DNA from: Helicobacter anseris
Lineage (GTDB): Bacteria; Campylobacterota; Campylobacteria; Campylobacterales; Helicobacteraceae
NCBI RefSeq assembly: GCF_003364335.1
Contig: NZ_NXLX01000001.1
Span: 162,715-226,714, forward strand
DNA: 64,000 nucleotides
Direction: 5' to 3'
Numbering within the stretch: the stretch's first letter is position 1; every line of letters begins with the position of its first letter. Below the pieces are notes generated by a model. That model worked only from the letters and a program-made list of their open reading frames with translations, searched no databases and had not been told where the DNA came from. Below are positions 55,217 to 64,000 of the stretch, piece after piece. A program made the translations under genes and the position numbers.

Positions 55217-55702
55217 CTATTTAAGATACATTTTAGCAAGATTTTGGATTTTTTTATAAATAGTTTCAAAATCTGTGCCATAAACTCTGCTATTTGCTAT
55301 GCTTGTAATAAAATTTGTATCCCCATTATAGCGAGGTAAGAGGTGTAAATGCAAGTGCTCAGGGATGCCAGCACCTGCTTGCTTTTTGATGTTCATACCC
55401 ATATTGATTCCCTCAGCACCAAACTCATAGAGCATTGCAATGGCTTTTTGGGATATTTTATGCAAATGCAACCAAATCTCCTCTTTAAGTTTTTCCGGGC
55501 TATCTAAATGCAAATGAGGGATAAAGAGTAGATGCCCAGCTGTATAGGGGTAAAGATTCATCACCCCGTAGCAAAAATCATCACGATAAAAAACATAGTT
55601 TTTTAAATCTTCTTGAGGATTTTTTGATATTTTGCAAAATATACACTCTGCGGGCTTTTTGTCAAAATAATCACTTCTCCAAGGTGCATAGATTCTATCC
55701 AT
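55217..55702 (-). CDS. HIT family hydrolase
   Basis: This protein of about 161 residues is a histidine-triad nucleotide hydrolase/transferase. The active-site HxHxH motif is EHLHLHLLPRY. Two Cys of a putative zinc site are in ECIFCKISK near the N-terminus. I start it at 55702 (MDRIYAPWRSDYF), matching the H. pylori orthologue and leaving a 7-base gap from murF; the open frame extends 12 codons upstream into murF. Branch membership (HinT or diadenosine-phosphate hydrolase-like) is not certain. Confidence 0.88.
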   Translation of the reverse strand: MDRIYAPWRSDYFDKKPAECIFCKISKNPQEDLKNYVFYRDDFCYGVMNLYPYTAGHLLFIPHLHLDSPEKLKEEIWLHLHKISQKAIAMLYEFGAEGINMGMNIKKQAGAGIPEHLHLHLLPRYNGDTNFITSIANSRVYGTDFETIYKKIQNLAKMYLK

Positions 55703-55709
55703 ATCAGCT

Positions 55710-57200
55710 CTAAATAAAATTCGGGGCATCATTTGCAAAAAGCAATAAATCCCCTTTATAAGTTGAAGTTAGCAAAATATTTTCTAATTGCGTCTTGTCC
55801 TTTAGAACAATTTTTTGCGGCCTGCTGATATATTGAGAGAGTATCTTAGAATTTAGCTCCCCAGTAATGATAACTAAATCAAAAGTGCTATCAATAGCCT
55901 TTGCAAGTTGGATATTTTGTTCTTGAGTGCTTTCAACAAGACCAGGAGTGATAATAACCTTTCTTCCACTATGAAGACTAGAAAGTCTTATAGCTTCTAG
56001 CATTCCTTTAAGATTCCCATTAAAGCTATCATCAAGTATGATTTTACCCCCAGCTGTAATTTTTTGTAAGCGATGAGGTGTTCCTTCAATTTTGCTTACA
56101 ATCATTTGAATCTTTTCAATCTCTACCCCAAGTTCATAAGCCATAAGGATAGCTGCACTAAGATTTGCAATATTAAACATTCCAAGTATTTTAGTTTCAA
56201 ATGCAAAATATTCTCCATTGATTTGGATTTCAAAAGATGTTTTATCAAGAGTAGATTCAATATTTCTAAGATTTGTTGGATAAAAAGCAAGGTGATTTTT
56301 TACCTCTTGGGATAGAGATGGTGGTAGAGGGTTTTGCTCATAAATTAAGGCTTTTTTGAGTTGTTTGCTTTTTAGAAGTTCAAATTTTGTTTCAAGAATA
56401 TTTTGTGTATTTTTAAAATATTCTAGATGCTGTTCTCCCACTTCTGCGATGATAGCGTATTGATGTTGCAATAGTGTTGCAATTTCTGCAATATCCCCCC
56501 TTTGTCTTGCACCAGCTTCTGCTATATAAATTTCTATTTCTTTTTGTAAATTTTGATTGATATCACTCACAATGCCTTTGATGGTATTTACACTCCTTGG
56601 TGTGGCATAGACATTAAATTTGCTAGAGAGTATTTGCTGAAGAAAATTTTTGATACTTGTTTTTCCAAAGCTACCAGTAACAGCTATGATTTGCAAGTGT
56701 TTGAGATTTTTTAGTTTGAATTTTGCAAGTTTGTGATAACGATTAAAAAGTATTTTTTCATAAAGACTTGAAACAAGGATTGCAAAAGGCAAAACAAAAA
56801 TAAAAGCAAAAGAAAAGAGCCAAACATTCTTAAAAACAAAAAATGATATTTGATGTAGGGCTAAAAAGATAAACAAAATGACAAAAAAACCATATACGCG
56901 CTTTGTAAAATGTAATTTTTTATCAAGTTTAAGATACCAAAGTATAAAAAAAGGCAAATGCACAAGCAAAAAAATACCCGTAAAAAACATCAAAATAATA
57001 GCAGAATGACTTAGCATAGTGCCTATAAATAGCAACAAAGGCAAAAAGAAAAAATAAATATGCCAAGTCCATCGATGATGTTTGGTAAAAACACGATAAA
57101 GACTATAGTTATACCATTGCAAATTGACAATGAGATAAAAACCAAGAGTTAGGATAAATAGCCAATCGATAATAGAAGCAAAAATAACAAGATAATGCAT
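55710..57200 (-). CDS. murF: Mur ligase MurF with N-terminal membrane domain
   Basis: MurF adds D-Ala-D-Ala to UDP-MurNAc-tripeptide. In this 496-residue protein the first 150 residues are several hydrophobic helices (for example IFASIIDWLFILTLGFYLIV and LSHSAIILMFFTGIFLLVHL) in place of the usual soluble MurF N-terminal domain. The ATP-binding P-loop is AVTGSFGKTSIKNFL (about 175-189), and EAGARQRGDIAEIA, EVGEQHLEYFKN and DDSFNGNLKGMLEAI are Mur ligase motifs. As I recall, H. pylori MurF has the same layout, so it is a lineage trait. It lies between acyP and the HIT gene; ddl, which makes its substrate, is two genes upstream. Confidence 0.88.
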   Translation of the reverse strand: MHYLVIFASIIDWLFILTLGFYLIVNLQWYNYSLYRVFTKHHRWTWHIYFFFLPLLLFIGTMLSHSAIILMFFTGIFLLVHLPFFILWYLKLDKKLHFTKRVYGFFVILFIFLALHQISFFVFKNVWLFSFAFIFVLPFAILVSSLYEKILFNRYHKLAKFKLKNLKHLQIIAVTGSFGKTSIKNFLQQILSSKFNVYATPRSVNTIKGIVSDINQNLQKEIEIYIAEAGARQRGDIAEIATLLQHQYAIIAEVGEQHLEYFKNTQNILETKFELLKSKQLKKALIYEQNPLPPSLSQEVKNHLAFYPTNLRNIESTLDKTSFEIQINGEYFAFETKILGMFNIANLSAAILMAYELGVEIEKIQMIVSKIEGTPHRLQKITAGGKIILDDSFNGNLKGMLEAIRLSSLHSGRKVIITPGLVESTQEQNIQLAKAIDSTFDLVIITGELNSKILSQYISRPQKIVLKDKTQLENILLTSTYKGDLLLFANDAPNFI

Positions 57201-57203
57201 CGC

Positions 57204-57482
57204 CTAATCTCCCAAAATCGAAAAATCTTTAAAATCTATTTTTGAAACAATGGAAGTTTCCACTTCTTCTACTACAGCCCTTTGAGGGCCAATTTTTAAT
57301 ATAGAAATAAAAGATTCTAAAATTTCAAATTCACCATTTGCATAAATCTCAACACTAAAATTTTCTAGATTACGCACACTTCCTTTGATACCAAGCTCAT
57401 CAGCCTTGCTTTTTGTAAATTTTCTATATCCAACCCCTTGCACAATACCAGATATCACAATATGCATCGTTTGTTTCATCAT
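57204..57482 (-). CDS. acyP: Acylphosphatase
   Basis: This 92-residue enzyme hydrolyses acyl phosphates. The signature is ISGIVQGVGYRKF (Arg of the active site) followed by GSVRNLEN (catalytic Asn), then NGEFEILESF. It follows the hydrolase stop directly, using AAGGA within the hydrolase end as ribosome-binding site. A start at 57482 or one codon later (57479) is equally possible. It is complete. Confidence 0.92.
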   Translation of the reverse strand: MMKQTMHIVISGIVQGVGYRKFTKSKADELGIKGSVRNLENFSVEIYANGEFEILESFISILKIGPQRAVVEEVETSIVSKIDFKDFSILGD

Positions 57483-58190
57483 TTAAATATCCTTATAAAA
57501 AAGCTCTTCAATTTTTTTACCTTGATTGAGAAAAAAATAATGATCTCCTGTGAGTGCAAAGAATCGACTATTTTTTATAAGTTTTGAGATTTTTTCTCCA
57601 GAATCTAGACTAGTAGCCCTATCAGAGATGCCCCAAAAAATGCTTGCCTTTTTTTGAAAATTTGCAAAAATAGAGCTAAAGTCTTCATTCACGACATTTT
57701 TAAAGGTCTCATACATTCCACTATTTAGATTATCCGCATCTTTACTGCGCAAAAAATTTCCCTTAATGCCAAGAGTTTTGAGAGCTTTTGCAAGTAGAAT
57801 TTTTAGTTTTATTTTAAGGGGTTTGGGCTCTAAAATCCCAGCTGTGCTAAGCAAAATCACCTCTTTATCCAAAAGCACAGCGACTTTTCCTCCAAAGCTA
57901 TGCCCCACAATCACATCAGCATCAATTTTTATTAAAGAGAGAAAAGCCTCAATAATATGCGCATAATCTTTTGTGTGCAATATCGTATCATTGGCACTTT
58001 TGCCAAATCCAGGTAAATCAATATAAAGATGATTAAAAGCCTTGAAAGTATTTTTAAACGCACTTTGCATCAGCTCTTTATTGCTACCCCATCCGTGCAA
58101 AAAAATCATATTTTTATCAGAATGATTGGAGAGATATTCATAAGCGATTTCAAAATCTTTATTTTGATAAGACAGGATTCTTTTTGCCAT
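57483..58190 (-). CDS. Alpha/beta hydrolase
   Basis: This 235-residue protein has an alpha/beta-hydrolase fold with oxyanion motif IFLHGWGSNKE (about 34-44), nucleophile elbow VIVGHSFGGKVAVLL (Ser at about 97) and a C-terminal His in LTGDHYFFLNQG. The substrate is unknown; H. pylori orthologues carry an unsupported aromatic-degradation name. It sits five bases downstream of ddl and just before acyP, in an operon otherwise devoted to cell-wall precursors. Confidence 0.85.
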   Translation of the reverse strand: MAKRILSYQNKDFEIAYEYLSNHSDKNMIFLHGWGSNKELMQSAFKNTFKAFNHLYIDLPGFGKSANDTILHTKDYAHIIEAFLSLIKIDADVIVGHSFGGKVAVLLDKEVILLSTAGILEPKPLKIKLKILLAKALKTLGIKGNFLRSKDADNLNSGMYETFKNVVNEDFSSIFANFQKKASIFWGISDRATSLDSGEKISKLIKNSRFFALTGDHYFFLNQGKKIEELFYKDI

Positions 58191-58195
58191 AAAAC

Positions 58196-59227
58196 TTACT
58201 TCGCCCTTTGAATTTTTTTGATGTATTGATAATCAATAGGTATGTTTTTCTTTTTGGGTAGATTTTCATAAAGCTCTTGGATAGCCTTTTGGAAGTCTTC
58301 AAAAAGATAGTTTGCCATACTACCTGGGATAGGATTGATTTCATTGAGATACACTTCCTCATCTATCACAAAAAAATCACAGCGTATCAAAGCCCCTTCA
58401 AAGCAATTTTCATAAATTCTTTTAAAAGAATCTTGCATTTTTTCTAAGATAGTATTGGTAATATTTGCATTTTTTGTCTTTGCGTCTCTTGAAAAATCAA
58501 GATATTTATTTTCAAAATCTAATAAATCTTGTTTTTGTGGCTCTTCTATGATAGAAAAGACAAAATCTTTTGCTTTATACCCTGCAAGATTGTATTCTTT
58601 CACACCTTTGATAAAAGGCTCTATAATCACTTCTTTATCATATTCAAAAGCACAATCAAGTGCATAATCAAACTCTTTTGCATCATTTGCCACACTCACA
58701 CCTATAGAGCTACCAAGTCTTGAAGGCTTGATGATTAGAGGAAAGTCAAGATTGCTTTTGCGTGTATCTTTTTCTCTTAGCACTTCAAAAGGAAGCATTT
58801 TAACCCCTCTGCTTTGTGCAAAAAGTTTAGTATAGTATTTATTAAAGCTCAAAACACTAGATTCTACTCTAGGACCAATAAAAGGGATATGATAAAAATC
58901 AAGCAAAGAGGCAATTACTCCATCCTCACCATCAGCACCATGAATAAGATTGATGATACAATCACTATGAAGATATTTTTTTCCAAACAAAGAAGAGAGA
59001 AAAAATCCCGCATTATCAATAGAGAGTTTTTTGCACTTTTTATAATTTTCAGAAGCAAAAAAACTTGCCTGCATTAAATGAGATGGAATCTCATAAAAAT
59101 AATGATTTCTATCCACAAAGATAAAATTTTCTATCTTTGCACCAAGCACTTTTTTAAGTGTAATTGCACTTACGATACTTATCTCATGCTCCCAACTCAC
59201 CCCACCAAATAATACACCAATACGCAT
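58196..59227 (-). CDS. ddl: D-alanine--D-alanine ligase
   Basis: Ddl makes the D-Ala-D-Ala dipeptide that MurF uses. From the start at 59227 it has 343 residues. The N-terminus reads MRIGVLFGGVSWEHEISIVSA; LIIKPSRLGSSIGVSVA and the metal-binding NEINPIPGSM are the ATP-grasp signatures. The open frame extends 15 codons further, but GGAG lies 6 bases before ATG 59227 and the family starts there. It heads the ddl-hydrolase-acyP-murF-HIT-ankyrin operon. Confidence 0.95.
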   Translation of the reverse strand: MRIGVLFGGVSWEHEISIVSAITLKKVLGAKIENFIFVDRNHYFYEIPSHLMQASFFASENYKKCKKLSIDNAGFFLSSLFGKKYLHSDCIINLIHGADGEDGVIASLLDFYHIPFIGPRVESSVLSFNKYYTKLFAQSRGVKMLPFEVLREKDTRKSNLDFPLIIKPSRLGSSIGVSVANDAKEFDYALDCAFEYDKEVIIEPFIKGVKEYNLAGYKAKDFVFSIIEEPQKQDLLDFENKYLDFSRDAKTKNANITNTILEKMQDSFKRIYENCFEGALIRCDFFVIDEEVYLNEINPIPGSMANYLFEDFQKAIQELYENLPKKKNIPIDYQYIKKIQRAK

Positions 59228-59272
59228 TGCTACTCCATTTGATTTTTTTAAAAATTTTTTAGATTTTATCAA

Positions 59273-59467
59273 AGATTAAAAAATTTCCAAAAATGTTGTT
59301 TTTAAATATTAGAAGATGCTCTTTTATTTCTGTAGTTTTAAGCTTAAATATAGTTTTCTTTGTAGATTTAATAAATTTTTAAGTAAAAAATATCTAAAAT
59401 TACACGCTTTTTTGTTTTCATAAATAAAGAAGTGAAAAACTAAAAATTTAAAAAAGGAGTTTTTGTC
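59273..59467. promoter_or_regulatory. Divergent region: ddl / phase-variable autotransporter
   Basis: This intergenic region is about 80% A/T and contains no gene I can support. TAAAAT (59395-59400) is a likely -10 box for the autotransporter, leaving a leader of about 60 bases. AAAAAGGAG at 59453-59461 is a strong ribosome-binding site for ATG 59468. A strong RBS on a gene that reads OFF is consistent with switching at translation rather than decay. Confidence 0.45.
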
Positions 59468-62400
59468 ATGGAACAAAAATTTGATGTAATGAGGGGGGGG
59501 GGTATAGTAATTCTTTAAATGCTTCTTTCTCTACAAAAGATTCAAACAATTCAAAAAAATTCTTCAAACCTTTAGTTGCTAGTTCTCTAGCTTTGTTTTT
59601 AAGTGCAAATATTGCAAGTGCTGATAGTAATAATTATTATAATGGCACCAATGTTACTAATGGAAATGGGACAGATCAATGTCAAAGTGCTAGTAGTCCT
59701 TGTGCTTACACATCTCACGGGACTTTTACTAAGGATAGTAGTACTAATACTTTAAATTTTACAAATACATCAAGAGTAACCGGGAATTACACTCTCACTG
59801 CAAAAGGTGTAACGATTAATGTAACTGCACCAACAACAAGTAATGCAAATGCTAATATAATAGATTTCCAAAAAGGAGCTGCAACTCTTACTCTAACAAA
59901 CTCTTATCTAAAATTTGAAGATCAGACAACAAAAACAGCTGAGCACTTTTTAAGAGCTTTGGATGGTAGTGCTAGTTTAACTGCAACTTTCAATGGTGGT
60001 ATTGGAACTGAAACTATAAAAAACCAACAATATAACAATATTGCTTTTTATGGTGCAATGATAATGGCAAATAATAATAGTGGAAATAACACTATAACAT
60101 TTGATAATGGTGCAAATATGGTAGGTATGTTTTATGCTCTAGGTGGTTCAGGCACTACTGCAGCAAGTGTTAAAGCTACTTTTGATTTCAAAGGCGGTGG
60201 AAATCTTATAGCTACAGATAAAGATTCTTATATGAATAAATGGACAAATATAAAAGGTAAGGCAATTAATTTTGAAAGACAAATTGGTGGTGCAGATGAG
60301 AATAGTAATGTAACCTTTAACTTTGGTGAAAGTGGGCAGAAGGAATATGCATCTCAAGATAAATTAGATGCTGATGGCGTGGTGATTAAACAATTAAATA
60401 ATGGAGATGTTTCTAATGATGATGCAAGTGGTGCTAAAACCCTAATTACTAATGCCATTAAGGGAAATATTTATGTAGCTGGGTATAGGGGTGGTAGTGG
60501 GGTTAATTATAATGCCAACCTAACCCTTAACTTCTATAATAACGGTCTCATTGATGGTGCTATTTCTACAAGTTCTGTTGCAAATATAAAAATCTATTTT
60601 GCAAATAAAGGAACTATTAGAAGTAATCTAGTTTTTGGTATGGGTGGAGATGGTTCTACAGGAACTTTTGTTATTGCTAAAAGTGCAAATGAAGCTAGAG
60701 TAGATGACCTAACCATTGAAGGTAGTATCACTAACAATGGTTTAACTAACTATACAGTTACAGCAAATAAATTTTTAATGGATGGAACTGCAACAACTGG
60801 AACTAGCACCAATGCTCTAACTTTTGATACTTATGAGGCAACTTTTAAGAATTTTAAATTAGATAATCATGGAACTACAGAAATTAAGACACATAATGTA
60901 ACATTTGATACTTTTACATTAAATAATTATAAAAGCACTACCATTTCTGCAACAGAAAGTGCAACTTTTAATAACTTTTCATTAAATAATACTAACAAGG
61001 TAGAGATTTCAGCTAAAACATATCTTGTAATAAATGGTGCAAGCAGTGATATCACTACCAAAGGGAATTTAACAATTAAAAATGAAGCAACTTCTAGTAC
61101 CACCACAGATGCTAAATCCTCCATTGATGTAAAAGGTATCTATGGTATTGGAGCATATAACACTACTTCTGATACAACTATCACTACCAAAGGTAATGTA
61201 AATGTAGGTGTCCTAGCTGCAGTAAAATCTGATGGTAGTGGAGCTGGTAGTATTAAAAATACACTTACAGTAGATAACTCAAACAATGCTGGAAGTGTGG
61301 TTTTAAGTGTTATTGGCAAAGATGCAACAGCAAGTGATTTAAAACTTCGTGGTGGTAGTATTAGCGGGACTACATTAGCCAATAATCAAACAAATCTTAC
61401 TACTCGTGGTAATATTGTAATGTTTAGCAATATGACTGGCGGTAAAAGTGAATTAGTAGTTTCAAGTGGTCAAAATTCTTCTGCAAGTGTAGTAGGTGAT
61501 ATTTACACAATTGGTGGAACAAATAATATAAAACTTTCAGATACTACTAAAACTGATATCCCTGAATTTATAGGAAATATCACAGCAAATGGTGGAAGCA
61601 CTAACTTAATCTTTGATAAGACACTCTGGGCTCCTACAAATGTCCTCTCTTTGATGTCTCAAACTTCAATGCAAGATAGTTCAAGTGATGCAGCTAAAGC
61701 TGCTTTATTATCTTACATTTCTCAATATGGCACAGGAACAGTAACTTCTAATAATAGTGGAAATGTGAATATTGTTCTAAGACAAGGAGATAGTGCGACA
61801 TTTACAGATACTGCACTTTTTAATGTAAAAACAATAGGAAGTAGCACTACTACTATCTTGATGCAAAAATCATCAACTGACCTTAAGATAGGTGCAAATA
61901 TTGATTATGATAATGCTGCTACTACAAATATTATCTTTGCTGGAAGTAATGATTTAGCAACAAGTGCAACTAAAGAAAGCTTTGATACTAAGGCAAACTT
62001 AACAGATGTAGGAACTACAGGTGCTCAACTCTTTGGTGTAACTTACAAAGATGGAACTTATTTTAAAGTAGGTGCAAAGACAAATGCCCAAAGAGAATTG
62101 ATTCAAAGAGTAGGAAATACTGCAAATGGTCATACCTTAACATTAGTCGCAGATTTATCTGGAACTACAAGCACACTTAGTATTGATGGTTTGTTTATGG
62201 GAGATATCACAGCTCTGGCAAGTTCAACTGCTGCTGCTGGTGGATCTAGAGTAGGTTTTACACATAATGTAACTATCAATACCAATGCAATTATTGCTGG
62301 TAATATTACAAACCAATCTACTGATACACTAAATGTTGTATTAAAAGCTGGTTCTAAAGTTTTCATTGACCCAACAGTAACAAAAAATGGTCAGCAAAAC

Positions 62401-64000
62401 TACGGAACTACTTATACTATGGCTTCACTAACTGCTGATGGTGCTACACACTCTTATACAGAAGACTTAGTAGATTCTATTAAAACTAAAAATACTGTAG
62501 TAGATTTAGGAACAATGGGTGTGGATTTAGCAGAAGTTGCTACAACAAGTGTTGAAGCTTATAATCTTTTAAAAATTACAAAACTTGGTGGAAATAATGT
62601 TTCTTTTAGAACAAGAGTAGGTGATCAAAATAAAGTAGCTAAAAATATTGGTGCGCAAAATAGTGCAAGTGATAGTGGTTCTACATTAACAGGTTATGCA
62701 GATAGAGTAATTGTAGAAGGCACAAAAGGTGATGTTACTTTACAAGAATTCTTACAACCTGTATATACTGATAATGTATCAGTAGATACGATTACTTATA
62801 ATGAAACAGATACAAGCAAAAACATTGCAGTATTAACAGTAAAAAATGATAGCAATGGTAAAGCATTAGTAGATTTAGGTGCATTAGATGCAATTGAAGG
62901 ATTTGATCAAATTAGCTCAGGTCTTAGAGCAGTAATCACTGATGCTAATGGTGCAGTTGGCACTGATAAAACAGGCTACACCACTTACTTCCTTGCATCT
63001 GCAGATAGTAAAGGTGCCTCTCTTGCTAACCAACAAGCTTCAGCAGCAGCTCTTGGTTCTAACTATGATCTTTATTTAGCTAATATGAATAGCTTAAATA
63101 AAAGAATGGGTGAATTAAGAGAGAATGCTAATGCTCAAGGTGCATGGGCTAGAATCTTTAATGGTATGCAAACCTCTAACTTTGCTTTAGAAACTAAAGC
63201 ACTCTATACTACATTCCAAGCAGGTTATGATTATGCCTTTGGATTTAGTGGAGCAAATAATTATTTAGGTTTTGCACTCTCTTATGCAAATTCTATTACT
63301 ACTAGTTCAGAAACTGTAAAAGATATACTTAATGTTGATCAGGGAATTAAAGATGTAACTTCTAATGCTATAGAGTTTGCAATCTATAATGCTTATGTTC
63401 AAGATGGAGCAAGCAAAGCAACTGGATTTAAGAATGGTTTATATACAGATACCATCTTAAAGTTTAGTTATATTATGAGTAATCTCTCTATGCTAAATCA
63501 AAGTGATACTTATAATACTAATAACTTTGCACTCACTCTCTCTCAAGAGCTAGGTTATAGATTCTTATTTGGTAAAACTAAAGAATGGAGTGTTACACCT
63601 CAAGCAGAAGTAACCTTTGGTTATTTAAATCAAAGCAATCTTAAACAAAAACTAGGAACTGCATACCTAGATGGTATTCAAGATAGCATTATTACTCTAA
63701 GAAGTAGAATTGGTGCAAGCTATGGATATGATTTCAAACAATTTACTGAGAATAAAGGATTTAATGCAAAAGTTTATCTAGGAACTTACTTTGTAGGAGA
63801 TTATATTGCTGGGGGTAAAGTATCTTTAACTTCAAATCTAGGAACGAATGTATCTTTATCTCCTCTAGCTTCTACAGGTAGATTTGTTATGAATGTAGGA
63901 TCTAATTTCTCTATTAAAGAAAATCATAGAATCTACTTTGATTTTGAAAGAAGCTTTGGTGGATTAATTACTACAAATTATCAAGTCAATCTAGGATATA
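59468..64000 (+). CDS. Phase-variable autotransporter, OFF at this tract length, 3' end beyond the window
   Basis: A type Va autotransporter of more than 1500 codons. ATG 59468 follows a strong AAGGAG. As given, the start codon reads 16 codons through a ten-G run to a TAA at 59516-59518. From 59503 a different frame is open without a stop to base 64000. With eight or eleven Gs the two join. The joined protein has a basic N-terminal extension, a hydrophobic signal core (FFKPLVASSLALFLSANIASA, cleavage near residue 52), and an Asn/Thr/Gly-rich passenger with one close Cys pair (QCQSASSPCA). A beta-barrel follows from about 63100 (NKRMGELRENANAQGAWARI). The last visible residues, NYQVNLGY, are typical of the final strand, so only a few codons are probably missing. 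No enzyme motif was seen. Confidence 0.85.
59493..59502 (+). repeat. Ten-G homopolymer, phase-variation switch
   Basis: A run of exactly ten G residues lies at codons 9-12 of the autotransporter. Ten Gs give R-G-G-G-I-V-I-L then stop. Nine give a stop two codons after the tract. Eight or eleven give R-G-G(-G)-Y-S-N-S and the full open frame. It is the only G or C run above seven in the window, in a genome where G-runs are rare by composition. Slipped-strand mispairing at such tracts is a known on/off switch in Helicobacter and Campylobacter. Confidence 0.9.

Noticed and set aside
60148..62366. Several minus-strand open frames of 65-80 codons after 60000
   Set aside because: They are shadows of the plus-strand autotransporter frame, which is open throughout from 59503.

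Overview
The window is a stretch of AT-rich epsilonproteobacterial chromosome, almost certainly from a Helicobacter and more likely an enterohepatic species than H. pylori. The evidence is gene order. Many blocks match those I recall from H. pylori: atpF'-atpF-atpH-A-G-D-C behind fmt-birA-parA-parB, the exbB-exbD-tolA-tolB-pal-cpoB-slyD run, flgM/flgN/flgK, ddl-hydrolase-murF-HIT, nadK-recN-NFACT, and glyA-lysS-cvpA-lnt-ABC. Fur, TlpD, PBP1A and Pal also read as close Helicobacter orthologues. The junctions between the blocks differ from H. pylori. I cannot name the species from sequence alone. Coding density is very high. I found no rRNA, tRNA, CRISPR array, IS element or prophage.

Layout. 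1-3547: the 3' end of flgH followed by pseF, pseG, pseH and pseI, which are the late steps of making and activating pseudaminic acid for flagellin glycosylation. 3525-3992: fur, convergent. 4160-9129: tlpD, PBP1A, a DUF507 gene and carA. 9119-13090 (minus): nadK-recN-NFACT plus a small unknown gene. 13184-13954: a TauE/SafE transporter. 13947-18171 (minus): a SPOR protein, glyA, lysS and cvpA. 18262-20169: lnt and a LolD-like ATPase. 20160-24866: an outer-membrane protein, dus, queC, cca and tal. 24963-29660: a 1565-residue autotransporter. 29681-33888: obgE, fmt, birA, parA and parB. 33946-39668: ATP synthase F1 plus b/b'. 39668-44770: an Exb/Tol-Pal envelope module ending in slyD. 44767-45483: hisA (minus). 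45595-47967: a DNA methyltransferase with a fused specificity domain, an acetyltransferase and a small membrane protein. 48025-50524: flgM, a FlgN-like gene and flgK. 50526-54385: a DUF2400 gene, rpmB, pgsA, rseP and xseA. 54372-59227 (minus): ankyrin protein, HIT protein, murF, acylphosphatase, hydrolase and ddl. 59468-64000: a second, incomplete autotransporter.

The most striking feature is this second autotransporter. Its reading frame is open for about 4.5 kb to the window edge, but it is joined to its start codon only through a run of ten G residues (59493-59502). At ten Gs the start codon reads into a stop after 16 codons, so the gene is OFF as given. Eight or eleven Gs would restore a full protein with a signal peptide of about 52 residues. 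This is the classic layout of a slipped-strand phase-variable surface protein.

Regulatory signals legible in the sequence are a sigma-28 promoter before flgM, a sigma-54 promoter inside the last codons of flgM that drives flgN-flgK, and TATAAT-type -10 boxes before several operons. Other notable points are a methyltransferase-specificity fusion beside the flagellar genes, a SlyD metal-binding tail with a duplicated Cys module, a MurF whose N-terminus is a membrane domain, and autotransporter passengers whose only cysteines occur as closely spaced pairs.
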